From Halorubrum sp. 48-1-W (GTDB taxonomy: Archaea; Halobacteriota; Halobacteria; Halobacteriales; Haloferacaceae): a DNA stretch of 64,000 nucleotides. A program made the position numbers and the translations under genes. The stretch lies in contig NZ_QMIM01000001.1 of the NCBI RefSeq assembly GCF_003287355.1, positions 1 through 64,000 on the forward strand, written 5' to 3'. The stretch's first letter is position 1. Each line of letters opens with the position of its first letter. The notes beneath the pieces were generated by a model. That model worked only from the letters and a program-made list of their open reading frames with translations, searched no databases and was not told where the DNA came from. Positions 52,632 to 61,556 of this stretch are shown piece after piece.

Positions 52632-53384
52632 TTAGACCGCGACCTTCGTTCGAAGTTCGTCCGCGCGCTCCTCGAGGGAGTCGATCGCGCGGAGCAGCAG
52701 TTCCTCGACCGTGAACGAGCCGTCCGTCTCGATGTGGAAGACGAACGCGCCGGGGACGTCCTCGACGCGCACTTCCTTCCCGGGATACCGCTCCGAGAGG
52801 TCGTTACCGAACTCGTCGGTGGCGACGACCTCGCCCTCCGGCGTCTCGATGACGCCACGGAGGATTCGCGGCTCCTCCTCGTCGAACTCGCCACGGTCGC
52901 CCGTGATCGAGACGCGCTGGAGGTGTCTGTAGCCGACCGAGACGCCGCCCTGGTGTTTGGCGTGCTCCTTGCCGGCGTCGAGGACCGCGTCGGCCTCGAA
53001 CTCCAGCCGCTGTCCCTCCTTCAGTTCGACGATCGGGATCTTCTCGTCGGCGGGCACGACCATCGGCTCCGCGGACTCGATGTCCCCGGAGTAGGCGGTC
53101 GCCGGCCCCTCGACGTCGAGCGCGAGCGTGACGGTGTCGCCGGTCTCGAACTCGTCGAGCGGCGTCGTCAGCGGAACGAGCCCTAACCGCAGCCCGATCA
53201 TCTCGTCGAACATCACGGAGGAGTTCTCGACGAACCGCACCGTGTCGATCGAGAACGTCGGGACGTCGGCGATCATCGCCCGGCGGATGCCGTTGGCGAA
53301 CGCCGGGGTGAGCCCGCGGATCAGTACCCGCGCGCTGCGATCGTCCCGTTCGACGTACTCCACGTCGAAGTCGGCTTCCGTCAT
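52632..53384 (-). CDS. rpo3: DNA-directed RNA polymerase subunit Rpo3 (RpoD)
   Basis: 250 residues from ATG 53382-53384. Alpha-like assembly domain: [36 protein letters not shown] and the insert domain. The archaeal D3 cysteines that hold an iron-sulfur cluster in some archaea are absent here; no cysteine is seen in that region. Forms the Rpo3-Rpo11-Rpo10-Rpo12 platform. One base separates it from S11. Confidence 0.96.
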   Translation of the reverse strand: MTEADFDVEYVERDDRSARVLIRGLTPAFANGIRRAMIADVPTFSIDTVRFVENSSVMFDEMIGLRLGLVPLTTPLDEFETGDTVTLALDVEGPATAYSGDIESAEPMVVPADEKIPIVELKEGQRLEFEADAVLDAGKEHAKHQGGVSVGYRHLQRVSITGDRGEFDEEEPRILRGVIETPEGEVVATDEFGNDLSERYPGKEVRVEDVPGAFVFHIETDGSFTVEELLLRAIDSLEERADELRTKVAV

Positions 53385-53385
53385 G

Positions 53386-53775
53386 TCAGACTCGCTTGTT
53401 CTTCGGCGCCTTCGTCCCGTCGTGCGGGATGGGCGTGACGTCCTCGATGCGACCGATCTCGACGCCGGCACGCGACAGCGCGCGGATCGTCGCCTGCGCG
53501 CCGGGACCGGTCGACTTGTTGAGGTTGCCGCCGGGGCCACGAACGCGGACGTGGACGCCCTCCAAGCCAGCCTCCTTGACCCGCTCGGCGACGACCTCGG
53601 CCATCTGCATGGCGGCGTACGGCGACGCCTCGTCTCGGTTCTGCTTCACCACGGTGCCGCCGGACGACTTGGCGATCGTCTCGGCGCCCGTCTCGTCGGT
53701 GACCGTGATGAGCGTGTTGTTGAACGACGCGTACACGTGGGCGATGCCCCACTTTCCGTCCTCGGATCCACTCAT
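53386..53775 (-). CDS. rps11: 30S ribosomal protein uS11
   Basis: 129 residues. [63 protein letters not shown] and the C-terminus [17 protein letters not shown] are characteristic. Spaced six bases after S4 and one base before rpo3. Confidence 0.97.
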   Translation of the reverse strand: MSGSEDGKWGIAHVYASFNNTLITVTDETGAETIAKSSGGTVVKQNRDEASPYAAMQMAEVVAERVKEAGLEGVHVRVRGPGGNLNKSTGPGAQATIRALSRAGVEIGRIEDVTPIPHDGTKAPKNKRV

Positions 53776-53781
53776 AATTGG

Positions 53782-54309
53782 TTACTCCTGTGACTCCGCG
53801 CGCTCGGGGTGGAGATCGTCCGCGAGCGGGCTGTTCTCGTCGAAGGCGATGGCGCCCTCGTCGCTCACGTCGACCTTCACCGAGGGGCGCGTTACGCGCG
53901 CGCCGTCGACGGTGACGTGTCCGTGAACGATGAACTGGCGGGCCTGCTGTGTCGAGGAGGCGAATCCCTGTCGGTACGCCACCGTCTGGAGGCGGCGTTC
54001 GAGCAGGTCCGTCACGTCGAGCGACAGGACCGCCGAGATGTCGTCGTTGTCGCCGAGCACGCCGATCCTGCGCAGTCGCGCGACGAACGCCGCGCCGGCG
54101 TCCTGTGCGGCCTCGACGTCACCCTGGGCCTCGCCGAGGAGGCGTCGCGCCTCCCGGCGCATGCGACGCAGTTCCGACTGCGCCCGCCAGAGCTCCTCTT
54201 TGTTCTTCAGGCCGTACCGCGAGAGGAGGTCGGACTCCTCGGCGATCCGCTCGCCCTGGTACGGGTGGTTCGGCGTCTCGTAGCCCTTGGTGTTCTTGCC
54301 GGTGCTCAT
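53782..54309 (-). CDS. rps4: 30S ribosomal protein uS4
   Basis: 175 residues. [20 protein letters not shown] is the archaeal N-terminus; [20 protein letters not shown] and [20 protein letters not shown] form the S4 RNA-binding domain. Overlaps S13 by four bases. Confidence 0.97.
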   Translation of the reverse strand: MSTGKNTKGYETPNHPYQGERIAEESDLLSRYGLKNKEELWRAQSELRRMRREARRLLGEAQGDVEAAQDAGAAFVARLRRIGVLGDNDDISAVLSLDVTDLLERRLQTVAYRQGFASSTQQARQFIVHGHVTVDGARVTRPSVKVDVSDEGAIAFDENSPLADDLHPERAESQE

Positions 54310-54827
54310 TCCTCGTCACCCGCCTCTTCTTCGGCCATCTCCTCCCGGATCTCCTCGACGTTGACGCCGATGGTCCCCTCGGTCCGGCCCGTGGACTTCG
54401 TCCGCTGGCCGCGGACCTTCTGGCCGCGCTTGTGTCGGACGCCTTTGTACGATTCGATCTGCTTCATCCGGTTGATGTCGTGACGCCGCTTCTCGTTGAC
54501 GTCGGTGCCGACGAGGTGGGTCGTCTCCCCGGTGAAGAAGTCGTTCTGTCGGTTGGTCATCCATGACGGGACGTGGTCCTCGAGGTTCTCGGCGACGTCG
54601 ACCACCGCCTCGATCTCCTCCTCGTCGAGGAGCCCGAACGTGGACGTTCGGTCCACGCCGGCCTCCTCGGCGACCAGCCGCGCCATGCGCGTGCCGATAC
54701 CGTTGAGTTCAGATAGGCTTCGCTCGACCGTCTTCGTCCCGTCGAGGTCCGCGCCCCCGATCCGAACGAAGTACTGGAGGTCTTCGGCCTCCTCCGGCGA
54801 GTCGTCCTGTGATTCTTCCGTGCTCAT
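54306..54827 (-). CDS. rps13: 30S ribosomal protein uS13
   Basis: 173 residues from ATG 54825-54827. [40 protein letters not shown] and the C-terminal [20 protein letters not shown]. First protein gene of the leftward cluster, 57 bases after tRNA-Ser. C-terminal acidic tail is haloarchaeal. Confidence 0.97.
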   Translation of the reverse strand: MSTEESQDDSPEEAEDLQYFVRIGGADLDGTKTVERSLSELNGIGTRMARLVAEEAGVDRTSTFGLLDEEEIEAVVDVAENLEDHVPSWMTNRQNDFFTGETTHLVGTDVNEKRRHDINRMKQIESYKGVRHKRGQKVRGQRTKSTGRTEGTIGVNVEEIREEMAEEEAGDEE

Positions 54828-54883
54828 GTGTTGATCGCAGTGAGCCCTACCGGCGCGATCCGGCGGTGCTCGGTCGTTTCGAG

Positions 54884-54969
54884 CGTTGCGGCGGGGATTC
54901 GAACCCCGGAGGCAGTGACGCCACAGAGTTAGCAACCCTGCGCCTTGGGCCAGGCTTGGCTACCGCAAC
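54884..54969 (-). tRNA. tRNA-Ser(GCT)
   Basis: 86 nt with long variable arm. Acceptor GTTGCGG pairs with CCGCAAC; anticodon arm CAGGGTTGCTAACTCTG has loop TTGCTAA, anticodon GCT; T arm CCGGGGTTCGAATCCCCG; discriminator G. It heads the ribosomal-protein gene cluster. Confidence 0.94.
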
Positions 54970-55104
54970 TCGCGTCGTATCGTCGCCCTCTCGGACTCGG
55001 GGCCCGGCACCCCTGCAGTTCGTGCGTCCGGATCAACTCCGCTTCGGTACTTAAACGTCACGAAAGCCCCGGACGAGTGGTTCTCGGTCCCACGGGTAAT
55101 CCAG

Positions 55105-55235
55105 GCACCGAGCCCCACGAAGACGACGATGCCGACCCCCGCGACGACGACGCGCCGACCCCCGCGACGACGCACCGAGCCCCACGAAGACGACGCACCG
55201 AGCCCCACGAAGACGACGCACCGAGTACCCTTCCG
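55105..55235. repeat. imperfect repeats upstream of the dehydrogenase gene
   Basis: Units built from ACGACGCACCGAGCCCCACG and GACCCCCGCGACGACG; the 23-base unit GACGACGCACCGAGCCCCAC plus GAA is exact at about 55169-55191 and 55192-55214, and a third copy starts after it. The 310 bases between tRNA-Ser and the dehydrogenase contain no gene. Confidence 0.75.
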
Positions 55236-55279
55236 ACGCATGGCGTACTGTTTAGTGGTCCGCCGCGGTGACTGTCCCC

Positions 55280-56320
55280 ATGAAGGCCGTCCAGTTCGAC
55301 GCCCACGGCGACCGCGACGTGATCGAGTACGGCGAGTTCCCCGACCCCGAGCCGGACCGGGGGGAGGTGCTCGTCGACGTCAAGGCCGGGGCGTTGAACC
55401 ACCTCGATATCTGGACCCGCCGCGGGCTCCCCGGCGTCGACCTGGAGATGCCGCACGTCCCCGGCAGCGACGCCGCCGGTGTCGTCGAGGCGGTCGGCGA
55501 GGGCGTGACGCGGTTCGAGCCCGGCGACCGCGTCGCGGTGAGCGCCGGCGTCGGCTGTGGCGACTGCGAGTTCTGCCGGGACGGCGAGGAGTCGCTGTGC
55601 GCCTCCTTCCACATCATCGGCGAGCACGTCCGCGGCGTCCACGCCGAGACGGCCGCGGTGCCCGCCGACAACCTCGTCCCCGTCCCCGACGGGGTCGACT
55701 GGGAGGTGGCCGGCTCCGCCTCGCTCGTCTTCCAGACCGCGTGGCGCATGCTCCATACACGCGCGGACGTCGAAGCGGGAGAGAGAGTCCTGGTGCTCGG
55801 CGCGTCCGGCGGCGTCGGTCACGCTGCGGTCCAGATCGCCGACCACGCGGGCTGTGAGGTGTTCGCGACCGCCTCCACCGAGGAGAAGCTCTCGCACGCC
55901 GAGGACTGCGGCGCGGACCACGCCATCGACTACGAGGCTGTCGACTTCGCCGAGGAGGTCGCCGAACTGACCGGGAACCGCGGGGTCGACGTCGTCGTCG
56001 ACCACGTCGGCGCGGCGACGTACCCCGACTCGCTGAGGTCGCTGGCGAAGGGCGGCCGGCTCGTCACCTGCGGGGCGACGACCGGCCCGAACCCGGACGC
56101 GGGGCTCAACCGGATCTTCTGGAACCAGCTCTCCGTGATCGGCTCGACGATGGCGACGCCGGGCGAGGTCGACGACGTCCTCGAACTCGTCTGGGACGGC
56201 ACCTTCGAACCGCGGGTCCGCGAGACGCTCCCGATGAGCGAGACTGCCCGCGCACACGGGATGATCGAGAACCGTGAGGGCTTTGGCAAAGTGGTCCTGA
56301 TACCCGACAGTGAGCTCTGA
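55280..56320 (+). CDS. zinc-type medium-chain alcohol dehydrogenase/quinone reductase-like
   Basis: 346 residues from ATG 55280 (GTG 55268 adds four residues). MDR fold: ALNHLDIWTRRGLPG, MPHVPGSDAAGVVEAVGEGV, structural zinc cysteines in GVGCGDCEFCRDGEESLC, and the nucleotide-binding VLVLGASGGVGHAAVQIAD. The catalytic-zinc cysteine (near residue 37) is replaced (NHLD), so a quinone/enone reductase-like reaction is more likely than alcohol oxidation. Overlaps the next gene by 11 bases. Confidence 0.88.
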   Translation: MKAVQFDAHGDRDVIEYGEFPDPEPDRGEVLVDVKAGALNHLDIWTRRGLPGVDLEMPHVPGSDAAGVVEAVGEGVTRFEPGDRVAVSAGVGCGDCEFCRDGEESLCASFHIIGEHVRGVHAETAAVPADNLVPVPDGVDWEVAGSASLVFQTAWRMLHTRADVEAGERVLVLGASGGVGHAAVQIADHAGCEVFATASTEEKLSHAEDCGADHAIDYEAVDFAEEVAELTGNRGVDVVVDHVGAATYPDSLRSLAKGGRLVTCGATTGPNPDAGLNRIFWNQLSVIGSTMATPGEVDDVLELVWDGTFEPRVRETLPMSETARAHGMIENREGFGKVVLIPDSEL

Positions 56321-56720
56321 GACCGACACGGACGCCGGATACGTCCACACCCCGAGCGACGGCGACGCCGGATCCGCGGACCCCGGCGCAAAAGCGGAGG
56401 GATCCGCAACCGGGACCGCGACCGCGACCGACGACGATCGGGACCCGACCGCCGAGATCGCGGGAGGGACCGCCGGCGATGCGGAGCCGACCGCCGGCGA
56501 CGCGGAGCCGACCGCCGACGGCTTCGGGCGAAAGGGGTGGGCGCTGACCGCCGTGTTGTTCGTCTGCGTCCTCGTCATCCCCGGGATCATCTACGCGTAC
56601 CCGTACGCGGCCGGGGCGTTCGGGCTCACGTTCTTCGCGACGTACCTCGCGCTCCCGCTCGTCCCAGCGGTCCTCCTCGGCCTCGTCGCGGTCTGGTCGA
56701 TGACGGCCGCGACCGAATGA
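56310..56720 (+). CDS. small membrane protein, 3' end at IS border
   Basis: 136 residues from GTG 56310. Acidic low-complexity first half with repeated PTAGDAE, then GRKGWALTAVLFVCVLVIPG and FFATYLALPLVPAVLLGLVA, two transmembrane helices, ending AVWSMTAATE. The stop TGA at 56718-56720 belongs to TGACATCCTCC, the terminal sequence of the tnpB element, so the original C-terminus may have been longer. Family appears haloarchaeal; function unknown. Confidence 0.65.
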   Translation: MSSETDTDAGYVHTPSDGDAGSADPGAKAEGSATGTATATDDDRDPTAEIAGGTAGDAEPTAGDAEPTADGFGRKGWALTAVLFVCVLVIPGIIYAYPYAAGAFGLTFFATYLALPLVPAVLLGLVAVWSMTAATE

Positions 56721-56726
56721 CATCCT

Positions 56727-56746
56727 CCCCGGCGTGAACGCCGGGG
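56727..56746 (-). ncRNA. 3' end hairpin of the predicted omega RNA
   Basis: On the tnpB strand the hairpin CCCCGGCGTTCACGCCGGGG followed by AGGATGTCA closes the element. In IS200/IS605 elements the guide RNA overlaps the 3' end of tnpB and ends at the element border, with the guide drawn from flanking DNA; here that guide would be the reverse complement of about 56701-56717. RNA extent is inferred. Confidence 0.45.
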
Positions 56747-56767
56747 TTTCCTCCGTGGGAGTCTCGG

Positions 56768-58114
56768 CTATGCCGATTCCCCGGAGGCAACATTCCCGTC
56801 ACGGTGGACGGTACTCGGGTCTGTGCGCTGTTCTTTGGGACGTTCGTGAGGGTATGGTATCCCCGACCAATCATGGTCATCCCACTCGAACCGCACGGGC
56901 CGTGCCATCGGCCTGACTGCCTGCTCAGCGTGCCGTCTCAGGAACGTTTCCGACGCGGTGAGGTCGGCGTGGCCCTCGAACCCGCACGGGCAGGTGAGCG
57001 TGTCCTGATGCCGTGTGGTGCGGTCTGTGCTGCCGCACTGCGGGCACTCTTGGCTGGTCCACGCTTCCGACCGCACTTCGACCGTGAGACCGTATTCTTC
57101 GGCGGTACACGCCAGCCGTTTGGTAAATTTCTCGAACGCCCAGAAGTTGTGCGTCTTGGCGTTGGTCTCGACCGACCAGTGCGTGTCCAGCACGTCAGTC
57201 AAGCCACCGATATACACCGTGTCCACACCGTCCTTGTACAGACGTTCCAGCAGGTCACGACACAGTGCCTCTTCGGCGTGGTCGCGGCGGCGGGTTCGCT
57301 TACGGTACAGCCGCCGGATACGCTTGCTACTGTACTGGCCTTCTTCGAGTTTCGACTGCAACCGGGCGATTTCTCGTGTCGTCTCGCGGAACCGCTGGAA
57401 CAACTCACGGCCCTCATACAGGTATTGCTCGCCGGCCGTTGTGGTACAGGCGACGAGATTGTTTGCACCAATATCCAGAGCGGCCGTCTCGTCAGCCAGT
57501 GGAATTGCCCGTACACCGTCAGAAACAGTCACGGGTTGCGAAGCTCGGAAGGTGCTGTCTGTCTCGTCGTACCACAAGTCTAACCGGCCCTGTTTCTCGT
57601 ACTCGGGCCAATTCGGGTTGCCAGCGATTTCCAGCCGGAGACGTCCGGTGTGGCCGTATCGGTCTTTCAATTCGTTCCCGACCAGTATTTCGAGCCGGGA
57701 GCAGTCTCCCCATTCGATGGTGTACGACGTGTTCCGGATGACTGTATGCAGTTTTCGTCCGTCGTCTTTGTTGCCCCAGAACCCCGGTGGTTCCGGGTGT
57801 TCAGTGACTGACGTATTCGACTCGTCGTGATACTTGTTTTTCGTATCGAAGAACCCACGCCATGCTTCGGAGTTCTTCCGTATCACTTGTTGGGCGGTGG
57901 ACGCACCAAGCACGCCTTTGTACGTGCCTTCGAGTCGGCCAGTATCAGCGTCCCACACGTCCTCGTCTTCGTAGCCTTCTTCGTCGTTGTACCGCATGAG
58001 GCGTTCGTAGTTAGCCTCGTTCCAGAGAGCGGCAGAAGCGTCCAACAACTCCCGTAGCAGTTGCTCTCCCTTGTTGGAGAGCGGGCGCACGGCGAACGTG
58101 TTGGTGCGCTTCAC
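56768..58114 (-). CDS. tnpB: TnpB, RNA-guided nuclease-like protein of an IS1341-type element
   Basis: 448 residues. Ruv[14 protein letters not shown] (Asp about 213), zinc finger ECPQCG with [10 protein letters not shown] and RuvC-III Asp about 384 (GHADLTAS) are visible. The RuvC-II position reads [11 protein letters not shown], with glycine where most TnpB proteins have glutamate (as in xxEDL); a nearby alternative is the glutamate of [10 protein letters not shown]. The C-terminal 60 residues are an unusual tail rich in His/Arg/Asp. Full-length, no frameshift. Confidence 0.9.
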   Translation of the reverse strand: MKRTNTFAVRPLSNKGEQLLRELLDASAALWNEANYERLMRYNDEEGYEDEDVWDADTGRLEGTYKGVLGASTAQQVIRKNSEAWRGFFDTKNKYHDESNTSVTEHPEPPGFWGNKDDGRKLHTVIRNTSYTIEWGDCSRLEILVGNELKDRYGHTGRLRLEIAGNPNWPEYEKQGRLDLWYDETDSTFRASQPVTVSDGVRAIPLADETAALDIGANNLVACTTTAGEQYLYEGRELFQRFRETTREIARLQSKLEEGQYSSKRIRRLYRKRTRRRDHAEEALCRDLLERLYKDGVDTVYIGGLTDVLDTHWSVETNAKTHNFWAFEKFTKRLACTAEEYGLTVEVRSEAWTSQECPQCGSTDRTTRHQDTLTCPCGFEGHADLTASETFLRRHAEQAVRPMARPVRFEWDDHDWSGIPYPHERPKEQRTDPSTVHRDGNVASGESA

Positions 58115-58156
58115 GACAACAGATTATTATACTTTTAGTCTTAAAGTCTTTTCGTC
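58115..58156. promoter_or_regulatory. AT-rich divergent promoter between tnpB and the small gene
   Basis: ACGACAACAGATTATTATAC followed by TTTTAGTCTTAAAG: overlapping TATA-like boxes in both directions, 15-35 bases from each start codon, so both transcripts are probably leaderless or nearly so. Confidence 0.6.
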
Positions 58157-58300
58157 ATGCGACCCAACATCGATATTTCACACACGCTCGGTGGCCGAGT
58201 CAAAGACTACGCGGAAGCGAACGATTTGGACCTTTCGGAAGCCTATACTGAGGTTTTAGAAGCAGGTCTGGAAGCGTTGGAGACTCAGGACCAGCAGTAG
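58157..58300 (+). CDS. 47-residue helix-rich protein divergent from tnpB (RHH-like)
   Basis: ATG 58157 to TAG 58298-58300. [20 protein letters not shown], then [20 protein letters not shown]: a short strand followed by two helices, the pattern of ribbon-helix-helix (MetJ/Arc) DNA-binding proteins. It lies in the element, 42 bases from the divergent tnpB start, with TTATTATACTTT between them as a likely shared promoter. Similar small genes accompany haloarchaeal tnpB copies in my recollection. It may repress tnpB. Confidence 0.65.
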   Translation: MRPNIDISHTLGGRVKDYAEANDLDLSEAYTEVLEAGLEALETQDQQ

Positions 58301-58455
58301 CGGACGGGTTCCCAGCGGAGCTTACGCGATTCACGCCCGCCGTGAACGGCGGAACTCTCTCGCTGTTGAAAGGTAGCACGCGAGGACCGTCCACGCGGCC
58401 GGCGGTCCCGGACGCGAACGGCAACCGTTTTGAACGGCCCTGCCGGAGGGTGGAT

Positions 58456-59034
58456 ATGTTGATCACCGTCTCCGGTCCGCCGGGGAGCGGGAAGAGCACG
58501 AACGCCGCGGGGCTCGCCGAGGCGCTCGGGCTCGACCACGTCTCCGGCGGCGACATCTTCCGGGAGATGGCCGCCGACCGCGGCATGACCCCCGTCGAGT
58601 TCAACGAACACGCCGAGGACGACGGCGACATCGACCGCGACCTCGACCGCCGGCTCCGCGAGATCGCGACGACCAGCGAGGCGGTCGTGCTCGAGTCGCG
58701 GCTGGCCGGCTGGCTCGCCGGCGAGCACGCCGACCTGCGCTTCTGGTTCGACGCCCCGGTCGACGTCCGCGCCGAGCGGATCGCCGACCGGGAGGACAAA
58801 CCCGTCTCGCAGGCCCGCGAGGAGACGCTCCGCCGCGAGGCCTCCGAACGGAAGCGGTACCTCGAGTACTACGACATCGACATCGACGACCTCTCCATCT
58901 ACGACGCTGCCTACAACACCGCCCGCTGGGGACCCGACCCGTTCCTCGACGCGCTCGTCGCCACGGTCGAGGCGTACGACGCCGACGTCGACGAGGGGAA
59001 GGTCCCGATCGAGGGGGTCTCCTACGACTTCTGA
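58456..59034 (+). CDS. cmk: cytidylate kinase, archaeal type
   Basis: 192 residues from ATG 58456, with ribosome-binding GGAGGGTGG just upstream. P-loop [33 protein letters not shown] and [20 protein letters not shown] fit archaeal CMP kinase. Converts CMP/dCMP to diphosphates. Followed by cbf5 after 36 bases, a pair conserved in archaea (normally adk and a DUF106 gene precede; here the mobile element does). Confidence 0.94.
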   Translation: MLITVSGPPGSGKSTNAAGLAEALGLDHVSGGDIFREMAADRGMTPVEFNEHAEDDGDIDRDLDRRLREIATTSEAVVLESRLAGWLAGEHADLRFWFDAPVDVRAERIADREDKPVSQAREETLRREASERKRYLEYYDIDIDDLSIYDAAYNTARWGPDPFLDALVATVEAYDADVDEGKVPIEGVSYDF

Positions 59035-59070
59035 ACGCCGACGACCCCGGAACCACGGACTGACACCCAG

Positions 59071-60174
59071 ATGACCGACGACACCGACGACACCACGGCC
59101 GGCTCCACGACCGCCGACGCCGACCCCGGACCCGCCGACTCCGGCTCCACGACCGCCGACGCCGACCCCGGACCCGCCGACTCCGGACCCGACGACCCGC
59201 TCCGAGCCCCGCCGGGGGAGCGGTCGGTCCCGGAGCTGTTGCGGTTCGGCGTCGTCAACGTCGACAAGCCCGCGGGACCCTCTTCACACCAGCTCTCCGC
59301 GTGGGTGCGCGACGCGATAAACGACGCGCTGGCGACGCTCGACCCCGACGGTCCGCGGATCGACGGCGTCGCCCACGCGGGCACGCTCGACCCCAAGGTG
59401 ACCGGCTGTCTCCCGACGCTCACCGGCACCGCGACCCGGATGGCCCAGGTCTTCCTCGAGGGGTCGAAGGAGTACGTCTCGGTGCTGGAGCTCCACGGTC
59501 CCGCGCCGGCGGACTTCCGGGACGTCGTCGCGGAGTTCGAAGCCGAGATCTACCAGAAACCGCCCCGGAAGAGCGCGGTCACCCGCCGGCTCCGGACCCG
59601 GACGGTCCACGACCTCGACGTGCTCGAACTCGCGGAGCGACGCGCCCTGCTCCGGATCGGCTGTGAGTCGGGGACGTACGTCCGCAAACTCTGTCACGAC
59701 CTCGGGCTCGCCGTCGGCGTCGGCGCACACATGGGCCACCTCCGTCGGACCGCCACGGACCCCTTCGACGACCGGGACCTCCACACGCTCCAGGACCTCG
59801 TGGACGCGCTCGCGTGGGCCGAGGCGGGTGACGACGGGTTCCTCCGGGAGGTCGTCCGCCCCGCCGAGGACGCGTTGGCCCACCTCCCGTCCGTGACGAT
59901 CGCGCCCTCCGCAGCGCGCAACGTCGCCACCGGGGCCCCCGTCTACGCGCCCGGTGTGATCGACAGCGACCCGGACGCGTATCGCGACCCGGACGCGTAT
60001 CGCGACCCGGACGCGTCGGACGCAGTCCCGGAATCGGAGCGGGACGCCGACGCGGACGCCCCGCTCGTCGCCTGTTTCACCCCGAACGGGACCGCGGTCT
60101 GTCTCGGCCGGCTCGTCGGCGACCCGGACGCCGATTCGGGAACGGTCGTCGCGCTCGAACGCGTTCTTTTATGA
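59071..60174 (+). CDS. cbf5: tRNA/rRNA pseudouridine synthase Cbf5 (TruB family)
   Basis: 367 residues. After an acidic head containing a duplicated 14-residue block (42-base tandem repeat 59100-59183), the TruB core begins VNVDKPAGPSSHQLSAWVRD with catalytic motif GVAHAGTLDPKVTGCLPTLT (Asp nucleophile), EIYQKPPRKSAVTRRLR, and the PUA domain at the C-terminus. A second repeat DPDAYRDPDAYR lies near residue 300. Cbf5 is the H/ACA guide-RNA enzyme with Nop10, Gar1 and L7Ae. Confidence 0.95.
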   Translation: MTDDTDDTTAGSTTADADPGPADSGSTTADADPGPADSGPDDPLRAPPGERSVPELLRFGVVNVDKPAGPSSHQLSAWVRDAINDALATLDPDGPRIDGVAHAGTLDPKVTGCLPTLTGTATRMAQVFLEGSKEYVSVLELHGPAPADFRDVVAEFEAEIYQKPPRKSAVTRRLRTRTVHDLDVLELAERRALLRIGCESGTYVRKLCHDLGLAVGVGAHMGHLRRTATDPFDDRDLHTLQDLVDALAWAEAGDDGFLREVVRPAEDALAHLPSVTIAPSAARNVATGAPVYAPGVIDSDPDAYRDPDAYRDPDASDAVPESERDADADAPLVACFTPNGTAVCLGRLVGDPDADSGTVVALERVLL

Positions 60175-60196
60175 GTCCGGCGGGAGCGGTCCGCCC

Positions 60197-61336
60197 ATGG
60201 AAGCCGACCGCCGACTCGAACTCGGAAGCGCGAGTGCGGACCCCGGAACCGTCGACCGCGGGTGGCTCGAGGTCGCCGACCTCCCGACGGGAACCCCCGA
60301 ACGGCTCCCCGTGGTCGTCGCCAACGGGGCCGACCCGGGCCCGACGCTGTGGCTGACTGGGGGCGTCCACGGCGACGAGGCGACCGGGATCGCCGTGGTG
60401 TTGGAGACGATGGACGCGCTCGTCGCGGACCCGGCGACCCTGCGCTCGCTCGCGGGGGCGGTCGTCGCGGTCCCGGTCGTCTCGCCCGCCGGCCTCCGCC
60501 GGAACGCCAGACACACCTACTACGACGACGAGGACCCGAACCGGCACTTCCCCGACGCCGACGCGGAGTCGGCGCGTCCGCCGAAGCTTCAAGAACGGAT
60601 CGACACACAGCTCTACCGAGCGATCGTCGGCGAGGGCGAAGTGGGGTCGGGGCCCGTCGCTGCGGACGCCCTGATCGACTGTCACACCGCGGGCGTCGGC
60701 AGCGAGCCGTTCGCGATCCGTGACCGGGTCCTGTACGGCGACCGTCGAAGCGAGTCGACAGCGGAGACGCTGGCAACCGACCTCGAGTCCGTCGTCGACG
60801 CCTTCGGTTTCCCGACGCTGACGGAGTACCCGGCTGTGGAGTACGTCGAGGAGGACCTCCAGCGCTCGCTCGCGGGGGCCGTCCTCAACGAGGCCGGGAT
60901 CCCGGCGTTCACCGCCGAACTCGGCGCACACGGCGTCGTCGACGACCGCCTCGTCGCCGGCGGCGTCGCCGGCGCGTTCGCGGTCGCCGTCGAGCGCGGC
61001 CTGCTCGCCCCCGACGACGTCCCGGCGGACGTCGACGAGCCCGGAACCTACGTCGACGACGCGCCGGTCGAGTACCCCGTTCGGCGCTATCGCGGCCCGA
61101 CGACGGACGTCTCGGGGCTCGTTCGTCACCGTGTCGACGCGGGCGAGGTGTTCTCCGAGGGGGACGTCCTCGCGGACGTCGTCTCGGCGACGGGCGAACC
61201 GAGGGGGACCGTCGAGGCCGACCACGACGGGTACGTCGTCTCGCGGTGCGAAGGGCTGGCCGTCTACGAGGGCGACCCGGTCGCGAGCCTGGCGGTGCGC
61301 GAGGACGGCGACCTCGTCGTGCCCCGCGACGAGTGA
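60197..61336 (+). CDS. succinylglutamate desuccinylase/aspartoacylase-family protein
   Basis: 379 residues. Zinc carboxypeptidase-like fold: LWLTGGVHGDEATGIAV (HxxE), PVVSPAGLRRNARHTYYDDE with DPNRHFPD (N/R substrate site), ALIDCHTAG (zinc histidine) and PAFTAELGAHG (catalytic Glu). The C-terminal part resembles a barrel-sandwich domain (DVLADVVSATGEPRGTVEAD). Substrate unknown; in archaea relatives often act on N-acyl amino acids or RimK-modified lysine-type compounds. Confidence 0.88.
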   Translation: MEADRRLELGSASADPGTVDRGWLEVADLPTGTPERLPVVVANGADPGPTLWLTGGVHGDEATGIAVVLETMDALVADPATLRSLAGAVVAVPVVSPAGLRRNARHTYYDDEDPNRHFPDADAESARPPKLQERIDTQLYRAIVGEGEVGSGPVAADALIDCHTAGVGSEPFAIRDRVLYGDRRSESTAETLATDLESVVDAFGFPTLTEYPAVEYVEEDLQRSLAGAVLNEAGIPAFTAELGAHGVVDDRLVAGGVAGAFAVAVERGLLAPDDVPADVDEPGTYVDDAPVEYPVRRYRGPTTDVSGLVRHRVDAGEVFSEGDVLADVVSATGEPRGTVEADHDGYVVSRCEGLAVYEGDPVASLAVREDGDLVVPRDE

Positions 61337-61382
61337 AACGAAGTCCTTAATTACGCGACGGTCGTCCCTCCGAGTGCGACCC

Positions 61383-61453
61383 GGGACCGTGGGGTAGTGG
61401 TATCCTCTGCGGATGGGGTCCGTAGGACCTGAGTTCGACTCTCAGCGGTCCCA
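61383..61453 (+). tRNA. tRNA-Pro(GGG), probable integration site
   Basis: 71 nt. Acceptor GGGACCG pairs with CGGTCCC (61446-61452), discriminator A. Anticodon arm TGCGG-ATGGGGT-CCGTA gives anticodon GGG; T arm CTGAGTTCGACTCTCAG. No CCA encoded. Immediately downstream the gene style changes to very short overlapping reading frames, so the 3' half of this tRNA is probably the attachment site of an integrated element. Confidence 0.93.
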
Positions 61454-61480
61454 TACGAAATAAACTGTTTCTCGTCCGAA

Positions 61481-61509
61481 GAGCCCCTGCTATCGGTACA
61501 CGGGGGCTC
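61481..61509. promoter_or_regulatory. inverted repeat at the head of the integrated gene run
   Basis: GAGCCCC (61481-61487) and GGGGCTC (61503-61509) form a seven-base stem with a 15-base loop, 28 bases after the tRNA end and before the first gene of the element. AAATAAAC at 61458-61465 could be a TATA box just upstream. The site is either the terminator of the tRNA transcript or an operator for the element. Confidence 0.45.
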
Positions 61510-61556
61510 GTTCGAAATACTGCGGAGACCGTCCGTCAAACGGGGGGTGTTCCTAC

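Larger units (their letters stand above)
56718..58352. mobile_element. IS1341-type (IS200/IS605 group) tnpB-only element
   Basis: Right end: TGACATCCTCC followed by hairpin CCCCGGCG-TGAA-CGCCGGGG (56727-56746). Opposite end: hairpin CCGCCG-TGAA-CGGCGG (58337-58352). The interior holds tnpB (minus) and a divergent 47-residue gene. No tnpA (Y1 transposase) is present, so it would depend on a TnpA supplied from elsewhere. Base composition is clearly less GC-rich than flanks. The exact left border is uncertain and could extend slightly past 58352. Confidence 0.8.

Noticed and set aside
61454-61556. Separate small gene just after tRNA-Pro
   Set aside because: No frame with start and clear composition; contains the inverted repeat and a likely promoter.
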